Origin: Bergeyella porcorum
GTDB lineage: Bacteria; Bacteroidota; Bacteroidia; Flavobacteriales; Weeksellaceae
Direction of reading: 5' to 3'
Assembly: GCF_042427575.1 (NCBI RefSeq)
Contig: NZ_JBHMFD010000009.1
Coordinates: 97,613 to 161,612 of the forward strand
Length of the DNA: 64,000 nt
The notes beneath the pieces were generated by a model. That model was not told the origin of the DNA. It was given only the letters and a program-made list of their open reading frames with translations, and did not search any database. A program made the position numbers and the translations under genes. This document shows positions 16,641 to 25,237 of this stretch, piece after piece (position 1 is the first letter of the stretch; each line of letters starts with the position of its first letter).

Positions 16641-17636
16641 ATGGTAATTTTCAGATTACCATACGATGACAAATTCTATACTTTGAACCTCAACTCTACA
16701 GATGAAAACTCTGTGGAGTGGGTGTCTTTTGATGAAGCTACAAGGCTGGGCTTTTCTGGTGAAATGCAAGAAATATCCGCAGAAACCCTGCTGAGCCAAC
16801 CATTATTATCATCTCATCTTGAACCTATTGAAACCGCAGAAGAGGAAGAAAGTCGCGAAACCTATCTGAATAAAATAACCCAAGCCATCCAATTTATCAA
16901 TGAACAGCAGTTGCAAAAATTGGTAATTTCCAGAAAAAAAGAAATTCGTTTTACTCAGATTTCAGATTCTAAAAGCATTTCTTTAACCCAGACTTTCCTT
17001 AATCTCTGCAACAGCTATCCCAATGCTTTTGTCTATCTTCTGAATGACAAAGTCTGCTGGATGGGAGCTTTCTCCGAGCTTTTAGGAAAATACAACAAAC
17101 AGACTTCTGAGTTTGAAACAATGAGCCTTGCGGGCACCATTCCCATCAGTGGAACTTGGACCAAAAAAGAAATCGAGGAACAAAAACCCGTTACCCAATT
17201 CATTGAAAATATTTTAAAACAATACAGCGAAACACTTTCTATCTCTGAAACTTACGACCATATCTCTGGAAACATCAAACATCTTCGCACCGATTTTAAA
17301 AGTTTTATTGCTCCCAAGGATTTGGAATCGCTCATCTCTGAGCTTCATCCTACTCCTGCGGTATGTGGTATTCCTAAAACCATTTGTAAAGAAGCCATCC
17401 GAAAATTGGAAAAACACGATAGAAAATTTTACGCTGGCTACATCCGTGTAGAAACTGAAAGTGAAATACTCTATTTCGTAAATCTCCGCTGTGGAGAGTT
17501 CCGCCCTGATGGTGCCTCACTGTATGTAGGCGGTGGTATTACAGCACTAAGCCACCCCGAAAAGGAGTGGCTGGAAACCGAACTAAAATCGGAAGCTATT
17601 CTGAAAAACTTGGCTATTTGCGAGGAGGCAACTTAG
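16641..17636 (+). CDS. menF: Isochorismate synthase (menaquinone type)
   Basis: This 331-residue chorismate-binding enzyme isomerises chorismate to isochorismate, the first step of menaquinone synthesis. The family blocks are LQKLVISRKKEI (near 93), FETMSLAGTIP (near 155), ELHPTPAVCGIPK (near 240) and YAGYIRVETE..LYFVNLRCGE (near 262-285), ending GGGITA.S.PEKEWLETELK. The N-terminal domain is short relative to E. coli MenF, as is usual in Flavobacteria. It is translationally close to menI (one-base gap). Its 3' end overlaps a convergent small gene by 23 bases. Confidence 0.92.
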   Translation: MVIFRLPYDDKFYTLNLNSTDENSVEWVSFDEATRLGFSGEMQEISAETLLSQPLLSSHLEPIETAEEEESRETYLNKITQAIQFINEQQLQKLVISRKKEIRFTQISDSKSISLTQTFLNLCNSYPNAFVYLLNDKVCWMGAFSELLGKYNKQTSEFETMSLAGTIPISGTWTKKEIEEQKPVTQFIENILKQYSETLSISETYDHISGNIKHLRTDFKSFIAPKDLESLISELHPTPAVCGIPKTICKEAIRKLEKHDRKFYAGYIRVETESEILYFVNLRCGEFRPDGASLYVGGGITALSHPEKEWLETELKSEAILKNLAICEEAT

Positions 17637-17808
17637 ACCAAGTATTGAGGACATACACTACCAAAATCCCCACAATCCCTGCAACAATAGAAAAGATGTA
17701 CTTGGTATTGTCCTCGTGCAATACTCCGATGGACCATTCTATCGCGTAAAGATTGATGGCAACAAGCAGTACAAAAACTGCAAGAAAAACTTGATAAACT
17801 CTTTGCAT
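17614..17808 (-). CDS. Small single- or double-span membrane protein
   Basis: This 64-residue protein has two hydrophobic segments (about residues 5-25, VYQVFLAVFVLLVAINLYAI, and 37-55, YIFSIVAGIVGILVVYVL) separated by a short polar loop and ending in a basic tail KLPPRK. I do not recognise a family. It sits 12 bases after the MarC gene on the same strand and so is probably its operon partner. Its 3' end overlaps menF tail-to-tail by 23 bases. Confidence 0.6.
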   Translation of the reverse strand: MQRVYQVFLAVFVLLVAINLYAIEWSIGVLHEDNTKYIFSIVAGIVGILVVYVLNTWSKLPPRK

Positions 17809-17820
17809 AATATTTAAGAT

Positions 17821-18417
17821 TTAGTTAGCATAAGTTTGGAATAATTGTGCAAAATTCGCTGTAAATAGTTTAATAGAAATTGCCAATAATATAATTCCAA
17901 ATACTTTTTCTAACACCTTTAAGGTTCCTACACCCAGTTTTCGTTCAATCCAATTGGCAGATTTCAGCACCACATATACCAAAAGGCAGTTGAGAATAAT
18001 CCCCAAAATAATATTAATATCGTGGTACTCTGCTTTTAGGGAAAGCGTTGTTGTTAGCGTTCCTGCCCCTGCAATAAGCGGAAATGCAATAGGAACAATG
18101 GATGCAGATTTCACCTCTTCTGTTTTCTGGATTTGCAATCCTAAAATCATTTCCACAGCAATGATGAATAAGACAAACGCCCCTGCAATAGCGAAGGAAT
18201 TGACATCTATCCCTATAAAACTAAGGATTTTTTTACCTACGAATAAAAATGCAATCATCAATGCTCCTGCTACAACGGCAGCTTTTCCAGATTCTATTTT
18301 TCCAAATTTTTGCTTTAAACTTACGATAATCGGGATAGAACCCACAATATCAATTACCGCAAATAACACCATAAAACAGGTCAAAGTTTCCTTTAAATCA
18401 ATATGCTCTAACAACAT
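17821..18417 (-). CDS. MarC family integral membrane protein
   Basis: This 198-residue protein has six hydrophobic segments and the MarC/UPF0056 signatures: FAVIDIVGSIPIIVSLK near residue 19 (cf. the family's DP.G..P), SFAIAGAFVLFIIAVEMILG near 75 and IAFPLIAGAGTLTTTLSL near 108. MarC proteins sit in the inner membrane. Their transport role is unsettled, and the old link to multiple antibiotic resistance has not held up. It lies between the Bat operon end and the small membrane protein gene. Confidence 0.9.
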   Translation of the reverse strand: MLLEHIDLKETLTCFMVLFAVIDIVGSIPIIVSLKQKFGKIESGKAAVVAGALMIAFLFVGKKILSFIGIDVNSFAIAGAFVLFIIAVEMILGLQIQKTEEVKSASIVPIAFPLIAGAGTLTTTLSLKAEYHDINIILGIILNCLLVYVVLKSANWIERKLGVGTLKVLEKVFGIILLAISIKLFTANFAQLFQTYAN

Positions 18418-18467
18418 TGGACTATTTGTTTTTTTTATATTTGCAAAAGTAGCAATATTTTAAGCTA

Positions 18468-20207
18468 TCACGCAATATCCGAAAACAATTTTATCGCTTT
18501 ATCCAACAGTTGTTTTAGATTTTCTTTTTCCGAAAACGGAGCATATTTTTCTATTTCCACCTGATGCAAAAGGTGCTGATACTCCTCTGCAATGGTACTT
18601 CCCTTAGCGGTTTCAAAGTATTGTTTCAAGGTTTTTTGATATTTCATAGAAACCAAACGCTCTGCATCATTTTTCAAGCTTTCTAAAGCGGTGAAAAATG
18701 CCGTTTTATCGCCTTCTTCATATTGTTTTTCAAGAAAGTCTATTCCAGCCTCTAGGTCTATTACCATTTTTTTTCTTAGCTCGGCTTCGGTTTCCGCTAC
18801 ACTTCCCAAAGAAATATTTTCTCTACGGAGATTCGTACGCTTGTACTTCCTATACCTTGAAAGGATAAAGAGCATCAAGATAAAGAATATCCCTATCAAA
18901 GAATAATTTCCCAAAAGGGTTTTCCAATTGATTTTTTCTTTCTCTTGAATTTTATACTTTTTCACCTCTACAATAGGCGTATTGACATTATCCAAAACAT
19001 TATTGGTAAGCTCATTGACTTTCTCTATAGTGGTTTTAGCATTGGCAATTTGCTCTGGCGAAAGTACCGTGATACGCAATGTACTAGCACCAACCTCTAC
19101 ATAGCGGTGCTTCTGAGGACTAAAATACGAAAAGGCTTCCGTGGCAATGTCTATTTCTCCAGATTTTTTGGGAATTAAAACATATTGTGCTATCACTTCC
19201 CCTTTCATACCGTGCCGATGTTCTCTGAGATGAGAGGTAATTTTAGGCTGGTATAATGTGTAATTTTCAGATTTTACAATTTTAGGCAATTGGGAAGCAT
19301 CTATATTTCCTTCCCCTTTTAGTTTTACCTGAATATCAATAGGTTTATTCACTTCTATTCTATCCGAAGGTGACGACTGACTAAGACTAAGGTGATAGTG
19401 TCCCACTGCATTATCATAGCTTTTAGGAGCGTTATCTGGTAATTTTTTTACATTAAGTCTTACAGGGTTGGACTGGATTTTTTCCGTTCTGTTGCCACCT
19501 TCATTGAAGGTTACTGATGCTGCTGGGAGATTAATTTTCCCCTCCGAATTGGGAACCACCATTGCTTTGGCTATCACCTGAGATGCCATATTGGCTCTTT
19601 GCTGAATTTCTGACCGCTCATAGCTTACAGACACCACCTCTACCCCATCGCGATGAGGAAAACTTACCTTGCCAAATCGTCTTAAATCATTAAAATCTTT
19701 GCTGTAGGCTCTTACGATAACAATGGTAGGCTGGTTTCTGTACACCTCTGTATCTTGCAATTCCATATTGAGGTAAACGCCTTCTGATGGATTCTCTGCC
19801 AAGGCTTTCTTGCTAAAATCGCCTTCCTTTACATTGATGTAAAAGGGTTCAGATTTATAAATTTTCCCGTTTACAGTAATCAATGCGGAGCCAATGAGTA
19901 TTTTCCCTGGTTGCTTCGGTTCTAAGACATATTCATAGACCAACTGCCGAACCAAAACCTTGGACTGCGGGTCTTCAAACATATTCCTCACAGAGCCTTC
20001 TGCCACTTTATTAAACTTGGATAAATCCGGCATTCTGAGAGGCGTTTCGGGGACATTTTCGCTCCCTATAATTTCCTGCACAATGGTAAGGACAAAGGTT
20101 TCCTTTCCATTGAGTTCCCTTTTGCTCACATCAGACACTACGCTCACCTGTCCATAGGTAAGTATGGATGCAAAAACAAAAAAGAAATATTGCAGTTTCG
20201 CGTTCAT
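18468..20207 (-). CDS. batD: BatD family protein (Bat operon)
   Basis: This 579-residue exported membrane protein starts with a signal peptide (MNAKLQYFFFVFASILTYGQ). It has a long periplasmic part of repeated Ig-like beta domains (for example LNMELQDTEVYRNQPTIVIVRAY), one transmembrane helix at about 435-455 (YSLIGIFFILMLFILS) and a cytoplasmic helical tail. That is the BatD layout. Bat proteins were named for aerotolerance in Bacteroides, and their molecular role with the MoxR ATPase is not settled. Its ATG follows the batC stop with no gap, so the two are tightly coupled. It is the last gene of the operon. Confidence 0.92.
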   Translation of the reverse strand: MNAKLQYFFFVFASILTYGQVSVVSDVSKRELNGKETFVLTIVQEIIGSENVPETPLRMPDLSKFNKVAEGSVRNMFEDPQSKVLVRQLVYEYVLEPKQPGKILIGSALITVNGKIYKSEPFYINVKEGDFSKKALAENPSEGVYLNMELQDTEVYRNQPTIVIVRAYSKDFNDLRRFGKVSFPHRDGVEVVSVSYERSEIQQRANMASQVIAKAMVVPNSEGKINLPAASVTFNEGGNRTEKIQSNPVRLNVKKLPDNAPKSYDNAVGHYHLSLSQSSPSDRIEVNKPIDIQVKLKGEGNIDASQLPKIVKSENYTLYQPKITSHLREHRHGMKGEVIAQYVLIPKKSGEIDIATEAFSYFSPQKHRYVEVGASTLRITVLSPEQIANAKTTIEKVNELTNNVLDNVNTPIVEVKKYKIQEKEKINWKTLLGNYSLIGIFFILMLFILSRYRKYKRTNLRRENISLGSVAETEAELRKKMVIDLEAGIDFLEKQYEEGDKTAFFTALESLKNDAERLVSMKYQKTLKQYFETAKGSTIAEEYQHLLHQVEIEKYAPFSEKENLKQLLDKAIKLFSDIA

Positions 20208-20933
20208 TTACCAATCTTTCTCATTGCTTCTTGGCATAGAGTATGAGTTTTTGTTTAATATTTTTCTGGCGGTTTCTTGTTCTTTACCTTCTATTCTATT
20301 GAGCAGAGCCTCTTGTTCATCCTTAGGCATACCTTTTTGCTGAGGAGCTGGCGAATTTTGTTCCTGCTCATCTCCCTTGCCTTCGTTATGCTTCTGTTGC
20401 CCTCCGTTGCCTTGTTTAGGATTGTTTTGCTCTTTTTGTTGGTCTTGGTTGTCTCCCCCTTTTCCACCTTTATTATCATCTTGATTCTGTTGCTGATTTT
20501 CTTTTTCTTTCAGCTTGGCAATTTCGTAATTTTTACGAATGGTTTCATTGTAAGGGTCTTGTTTTAAGGCTTGCTTGTACAGCTGAGCCGCTTTGTTTGC
20601 ATTCTGGGTTTGCATATAGACATTGCCCTGATTGTACAATGCTGCCACTTTATGCTCTTTAGTAGATGCTAGCTGAGCTGCCTTTTCATATTCGGAGGCG
20701 GCTTCTTCGTACTTTTTTTGTTTATAGAGGGCATTGCCCAGATTGTAATGGGCGACGAAATCCTTGGGATTTTTGGTAGCAGCATCCATAAAATGAGAGA
20801 CAGAACGCTCAAAGTTTCCTTTCTCGTACTGCTGATTTCCTTTATGAATAAGAGCGGCATAACGCTCCTGTGCATTGCTCCAAAAAAAGCCAAAGAGTAT
20901 AAATATATATGCTATATGAATTCTTTTTACCAT
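20208..20933 (-). CDS. batC: TPR protein BatC (Bat operon)
   Basis: This 241-residue exported protein has a signal or anchor segment (IHIAYIFILFGFFWSNA). Three tetratricopeptide repeats follow between about residues 26 and 140 (GNQQYEKGNFERSVSHF; YNLGNALYKQKKYEEAASEYEKA; YNQGNVYMQTQNANKAAQLYKQA). After them comes a low-complexity Gln/Asn/Gly/Lys-rich region (about 150-205), and then a C-terminal DEQEALLNRIEGKEQETARKI helix. This is the usual BatC arrangement. It probably scaffolds the Bat complex in the periplasm. A 406-base repeat-filled gap separates it from batB, which is unusual inside this operon. Confidence 0.9.
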   Translation of the reverse strand: MVKRIHIAYIFILFGFFWSNAQERYAALIHKGNQQYEKGNFERSVSHFMDAATKNPKDFVAHYNLGNALYKQKKYEEAASEYEKAAQLASTKEHKVAALYNQGNVYMQTQNANKAAQLYKQALKQDPYNETIRKNYEIAKLKEKENQQQNQDDNKGGKGGDNQDQQKEQNNPKQGNGGQQKHNEGKGDEQEQNSPAPQQKGMPKDEQEALLNRIEGKEQETARKILNKNSYSMPRSNEKDW

Positions 20934-21002
20934 TATTGGTACAAAAGTATTTCTTTTATTGTTAAAAAACTGAAGTTCAATCGTTAAAATTTGGTTAAAA
21001 AA

Positions 21003-21052
21003 TAGAGGGTAGAGGTTAGAGGTTAGATTTTAGAGGTTAGAGGTTAGAGAGT
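21003..21052. repeat. GTTAGAG heptamer run inside the Bat operon
   Basis: Five or so GTTAGAG-like heptamers, partly interrupted, next to the 42-base array. Same word as module A of the composite blocks elsewhere. Confidence 0.75.
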
Positions 21053-21057
21053 AAGAT

Positions 21058-21225
21058 GATTACAATCAGCCTTGTTTGTCTTTTCCGACTGCTGTATTTG
21101 ATTACAATCAACCTTGTTTATCCTTTCCGACTGCTGTATTTGATTACAATCAACCTTGTTTATCCTTTCCGACTGCTGTATTTGATTACAATCAACCTTG
21201 TTTGTCCTTTCCGACTGTTGCATTT
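21058..21225. repeat. 42-base tandem repeat, four copies
   Basis: Four abutting 42-base units (starts 21058, 21100, 21142, 21184), 90% or more identical, each beginning GATTACAATCAACCTTG and ending CCGACTGCTGTATTT. They lie in the gap between batB and batC. Reading frames across them encode only a 14-residue repeat and look like by-products. The rest of the 20934-21339 gap is AT-rich and featureless. Confidence 0.95.
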
Positions 21226-21339
21226 TATTTCAAACACATTGAGGGAAATCAAATACTGAATTTTTAAAACTATTTCAAGATTACTATTAACTAAATTTTA
21301 AAAATTAAAATCTAAACATTAGAAAGTATTAAAAAAAAA

Positions 21340-22347
21340 CTAAACATTCAAATCTCGTTTGGGATTGAAAAGGTAAATCAGAAAGAAGAAGAATACCGAT
21401 ACCGCCAAAAAATATTGATAATAACGAATACTGTTCTGAGAATCTACCAGCACATCTGTAGCCCCACCGCCTTGCTGAAGATTGGCAACCAATTGCTGAG
21501 CCACATTGTCCCCTTGATTACCATCTATATAAGCACCGCGAGTTTCTTCTGCTATTTCTTTCAGGGCTTTGGTTTCTCTTTTAGAAATGACGGTTTCGCC
21601 ATATCCCGTTTCTTTGTAGCCCATCAGTTGTCCATAGATATACTCTGGCACGGGAGCCCCTTCATCTGTTCCTACTCCAATGGTAATTACGCGGATGCCT
21701 TCTTTTTTTGCTAAATCAATAGCAGCTTTGCTATTCCCTTCATTATCTTCACCATCACTTATCAGCACCACTTGCTTAGCACCTTTAGGGGTGTTTTTAA
21801 ATTTTCTAGCGGCTTCTTCCATTCCTTTCAGGAAATCTGTTCCCTGCACCTGAAGCATCAAGGTTTCAATCCCCGAAATGTAGGTTTCTGCGGCTGAAAA
21901 ATCTGTGGTAAGCGGCATAATGGAGCGGGCTTCTCCTGCAAAAGCCACCATCCCTACTCTATCATTTTTCAATTGCTGAATGGTACTCACCATAATATTT
22001 TTAGCTACGCTCAATCTGCTGGGTTGCAGGTCTTCTGCGTTCATTGAATTGGACACATCTAAAAGCAACACCACATTGTTCATCTTCTGCTGAGATTTCA
22101 CCTGCTCACTTCCCGATACTACATCTACAATGGACATTATCAAAAAAAATATCCCCAGAATATACAGCCAAGGCACCATCTTTGAAAACCCCGATGGCTC
22201 TGAAAATAATACCCTCTGAAAGCGTTCCTCTGCAAAGAGATGTCGCCTTGCCATTCGCCATTTTATAAAACTGATAAGCAATACGCCCAATAATGGCAAT
22301 AGCAGAAGTAATAACAAATACCAATAATTTCCTAAGCTCCAATTCAT
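21340..22347 (-). CDS. batB: VWA-domain membrane protein BatB
   Basis: This 335-residue protein has two N-terminal hydrophobic segments (YWYLLLLLLLPLLGVLLIS and the PWLYILGIFFLIMSIVDV region). Next is a von Willebrand A domain with an intact metal-ion site (LLLDVSNSMNAED near residue 95, TTDFSAAETY, ISDGEDNEG), and last a C-terminal membrane helix (YYQYFLAVSVFFFFLIYLF). This is the BatB layout. The ATG at 22347 overlaps the batA stop as TGATG; a GTG one codon upstream is less likely. BatA and BatB probably form a complex in the membrane served by MoxR. Confidence 0.93.
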   Translation of the reverse strand: MNWSLGNYWYLLLLLLLPLLGVLLISFIKWRMARRHLFAEERFQRVLFSEPSGFSKMVPWLYILGIFFLIMSIVDVVSGSEQVKSQQKMNNVVLLLDVSNSMNAEDLQPSRLSVAKNIMVSTIQQLKNDRVGMVAFAGEARSIMPLTTDFSAAETYISGIETLMLQVQGTDFLKGMEEAARKFKNTPKGAKQVVLISDGEDNEGNSKAAIDLAKKEGIRVITIGVGTDEGAPVPEYIYGQLMGYKETGYGETVISKRETKALKEIAEETRGAYIDGNQGDNVAQQLVANLQQGGGATDVLVDSQNSIRYYQYFLAVSVFFFFLIYLFNPKRDLNV

Positions 22348-23345
22348 CACATCACAGATTTATAAAACAACCACCTCAATAACGCATCTAACAGCAAAAC
22401 CACAAGGGCTATCCACAGAAAAAATCTAAAATATTCTTTGTAATTGTACAGTTTAGATTGTTTTACATCAGATTTTTCCATTTGGTTAATTTCATCATAC
22501 ACCTCTGCCAGACTGGTATTAGAAGTGGCACGGAAGTATTTCCCTCCCGTTTTTCTGGCTATATCCAGAAGTGTGGCTTCATCTATTTTCACTTCGGTTT
22601 CTGTAAACACCAGTTCTCCAAAGATATTGAGGCTTGTGGGCATCAGTGCAAAGCCATTAGTCCCAATCCCAATGGTATAGACTTTTATATCATTGCTCAA
22701 CGCCAAATCTGCCGCCACCAAAGGAGACAATGAGTTTTCTATCGTATTGACACCATCAGTCATTAGGATTACAATTTTGCTTTTGGATTTGCTATGTCTT
22801 AGATGGCTCACGGCAACAGAAAGTCCTTCGCCAATAGCAGTCCCGGGTACCAATTCCAAAGGGTCTATGTTTTGGATTTCCTCTATCAGCACAGCGTGGT
22901 CTGTGGTAACGGGAACTTTTGTAAGGGCTTCCCCAGAGTAAGTTACTAGTCCTATTCTATCATTAGGTCTTTGCTTTACAAATTTAATGGCTATTTCCTG
23001 CAATGCCGTAAGCCTATCAGGATTCAAATCTTTGGAAAGCATACTCAAAGAAGTGTCTATCGTAAGCATTATGTCTACTCCTTTGGTCTCGTCTTGCTGG
23101 TCTAGTATGGTGAAAGTCCTTGGGCGTGCCAAGGCGATAATCAATGCGGAAAGCACTACATATTTTGAAAACCGTAGCCACCACCATACCCAATGTATCT
23201 GGCGATGCTCTGCCATTCCTTGCGTAGTAGGCACTTTAATCCCTTTGAGACGATGTTTCCTAAAATCCTTCAATAGCAAAGGAATCAATAGTAAGAAAAG
23301 AGCCAAGAACCAAGGGCTATGAAACTCAAAATTATAATCAAACAT
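22347..23345 (-). CDS. batA: VWA-domain membrane protein BatA
   Basis: This 332-residue membrane protein has an N-terminal segment WFLALFLLLIPLLLKDF and a second helix near residue 60 (YVVLSALIIALARP). The VWA domain has the MIDAS residues in MLTIDTSLSMLSKD near residue 92, TTDHAVL and MTDGVNTIENS. The C-terminal helix is FFLWIALVVLLLDALLRW. This is typical BatA/aerotolerance A. It overlaps the upstream gene by eight bases and batB by one base, so translation is probably coupled along the operon. Confidence 0.93.
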   Translation of the reverse strand: MFDYNFEFHSPWFLALFLLLIPLLLKDFRKHRLKGIKVPTTQGMAEHRQIHWVWWWLRFSKYVVLSALIIALARPRTFTILDQQDETKGVDIMLTIDTSLSMLSKDLNPDRLTALQEIAIKFVKQRPNDRIGLVTYSGEALTKVPVTTDHAVLIEEIQNIDPLELVPGTAIGEGLSVAVSHLRHSKSKSKIVILMTDGVNTIENSLSPLVAADLALSNDIKVYTIGIGTNGFALMPTSLNIFGELVFTETEVKIDEATLLDIARKTGGKYFRATSNTSLAEVYDEINQMEKSDVKQSKLYNYKEYFRFFLWIALVVLLLDALLRWLFYKSVM

Positions 23346-24237
23346 CTTTTCTCAGGTTTTCAAATTCTAAATCTTCTGATGAGCGTTTTACCAAATCTCT
23401 CATTGCCCGCCAGTCTTCTTCCATTGTGGTCTTATCGGGAAAGGTTTTGGCAAATTTCACCAAATCGCCACGCAAAAATACGGCTTCTACAATGGCTTCA
23501 TTCTCCTGAGAAATGGTTTGATTGTGTTTCATCAGCTCTATCAAATCATCGGTAAGCAAAACATCAGCAGGAATGCGGTATTGCTGTGTGAGAAAATTTC
23601 TGGAAATCTCTATCAGTTCCACATAAAAAGCACGATAATCTCCCGTTTCTATATACTTTTTCTTTTTGAGCTGTTCCAATTTTTTCAGTGTCGCATTTTT
23701 GGTTACTATCGGTGCTGATTGTCTTCTTCTGCCATATTTCCAAAACTGCCACACCACAAAAATGAGTCCTAAAACAGCTAAAATACCTAAGATATAAAAT
23801 TTGTAAAGCTCCCAATAATCCACCAAGTTCATTGCCACAGATTGGTTCCCCATAATATCATTAATCACATCACCTTTCTGTGCGGTATTGATGACTTGCA
23901 GATGATAGGAAACCGTCTGTGTCACCTCGTCGCCTATTTTCACATCAAAAGCAGGAATGGTAAATTCACCTTCTTCAAAAACGGTAAATTCTATTCGCCT
24001 CTCATAGACCTCCCCTTGCAAGGTAATACTATCATCTATTTCCTCAAAATGAAAAGGCATCAGCTCATTTTTTGGTGCCATTTCTACGGGTTTTCCTTGC
24101 GTACCTTCTATTCTAATGGTATAGATATTAGGCTCTCCCAATGCTATGGTTTTCTTTTCCAAACTTGATGATAAAGTCTGAGCAAAAACCATTACGCTGG
24201 ATAGCCATAATGCTAATATTAATCCTATCTTTTTCAA
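23338..24237 (-). CDS. BatD-like membrane protein of the Bat operon
   Basis: This 299-residue protein has a signal peptide (MKKIGLILALWLSSVMVFAQ), a periplasmic beta domain resembling a short BatD Ig unit (about 20-130), one transmembrane helix at about 147-167 (YILGILAVLGLIFVVWQF) and a cytoplasmic helical domain ending DLVKRSSEDLEFENL. Proteins of this form stand between the DUF58 and batA genes in Bacteroidota; I cannot give an established symbol. The start codon is TTG at 24237; the next ATG would cut the signal peptide. It overlaps batA by eight bases. Confidence 0.8.
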   Translation of the reverse strand: MKKIGLILALWLSSVMVFAQTLSSSLEKKTIALGEPNIYTIRIEGTQGKPVEMAPKNELMPFHFEEIDDSITLQGEVYERRIEFTVFEEGEFTIPAFDVKIGDEVTQTVSYHLQVINTAQKGDVINDIMGNQSVAMNLVDYWELYKFYILGILAVLGLIFVVWQFWKYGRRRQSAPIVTKNATLKKLEQLKKKKYIETGDYRAFYVELIEISRNFLTQQYRIPADVLLTDDLIELMKHNQTISQENEAIVEAVFLRGDLVKFAKTFPDKTTMEEDWRAMRDLVKRSSEDLEFENLRKDV

Positions 24238-24249
24238 TGTTTTTACAAT

Positions 24250-25119
24250 CTATCTTTTTTGAAAATATTGATACAACGCCTTTACATAATCCCCTTCTGA
24301 ACTGATATTAAGAAAACCTGCCGAAGTACTTTCAAACTGCTCTTGAAGCTGCTTTAGTTTCTCCCTTTGATGTTCTGCAAACTGATAACGCCAGCGTTTA
24401 TTAGCGGTATTCACCCAAAACTCTTGTCCTGTTTCGGCATCTTGAAAAAGAGCATAGCCTACATCGGGTATTTCTTTATCTTTTTCATCGTATATCCTCA
24501 GTCCCAGCATAGCGTGTTTTTTGGCAACCACCGCAAGCGTCCGCTTATCCAGCACATCATCAAAATCCGAAAACATAAAAACAAATGATTTCTTTTTGAA
24601 TACATTCATTAGATATTGCAAGGCAACATCCACATTGGTAGGTGTGGGGATATATTCTGCGGTGAGAATGTGTGATATGATGGCTAAAATATGTTTTCTC
24701 CCCTTTTGTGGTGGAATTACTTTATAGACCTTATCTGCAAATAAAATCAATCCTACTTTATCATTATTTCCACTGGCAGAAAAACCAATACTGGCACATA
24801 TCTCTGCTACCAATTCTCTTTTGAGGGCGGTTTTGGTACCGTAATCCATTGATGCCGAAACATCTACCATCAGCATTACGGTAAGCTCTCGCTCTTCCTC
24901 CATCACCTTCACATAAGGCTCTCTAAAACGGGCGGTTTTATTCCAATCTATTCTTCGGATTTCATCGCCAAACTGATAAGGTCTTACCTCGGAAAAGGTC
25001 ATTCCTTGCCCCTTCATTGCAGAGTGGTACTGCCCCATCAGCATCGCCTCCGATTTCTTCCGAGAGCGAATTTCTATCTGTTTTACTTTTTTTATAATAT
25101 CGGTGATGTTCAATTGCAT
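24250..25119 (-). CDS. DUF58 domain protein (Bat operon)
   Basis: This 289-residue cytoplasmic protein belongs to the DUF58 family, a VWA-like fold regularly found beside MoxR ATPases. The signatures are GQYHSAMKGQGMTFSEVRPYQFGDEIRRIDWN in pieces near residues 32-63 and a VWA-like MMVDVSASMDYGT near 85, with MFSDFDD near 180. The ATG at 25119 is chosen over a TTG eight codons upstream. It follows moxR by 118 bases and precedes the BatD-like gene by 12. It probably links the MoxR ATPase to the membrane Bat proteins. Confidence 0.92.
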   Translation of the reverse strand: MQLNITDIIKKVKQIEIRSRKKSEAMLMGQYHSAMKGQGMTFSEVRPYQFGDEIRRIDWNKTARFREPYVKVMEEERELTVMLMVDVSASMDYGTKTALKRELVAEICASIGFSASGNNDKVGLILFADKVYKVIPPQKGRKHILAIISHILTAEYIPTPTNVDVALQYLMNVFKKKSFVFMFSDFDDVLDKRTLAVVAKKHAMLGLRIYDEKDKEIPDVGYALFQDAETGQEFWVNTANKRWRYQFAEHQREKLKQLQEQFESTSAGFLNISSEGDYVKALYQYFQKR

Positions 25120-25237
25120 CTTCTTTTGCTTGTTATGTTCCAAATATCACTGTGATGAGACTCTGAAACGCGTGCTTTATCGATGTTCAAAAACGATAAA
25201 ATCCAGCACTCTACTCTATTTCTTTACTCAAAAACAC

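Noticed and set aside
21056..21267. Two overlapping frames of 63-67 residues across the 42-base array
   Set aside because: They only translate the repeat unit. The array lies between two genes of the opposite strand and has no promoter in that direction.
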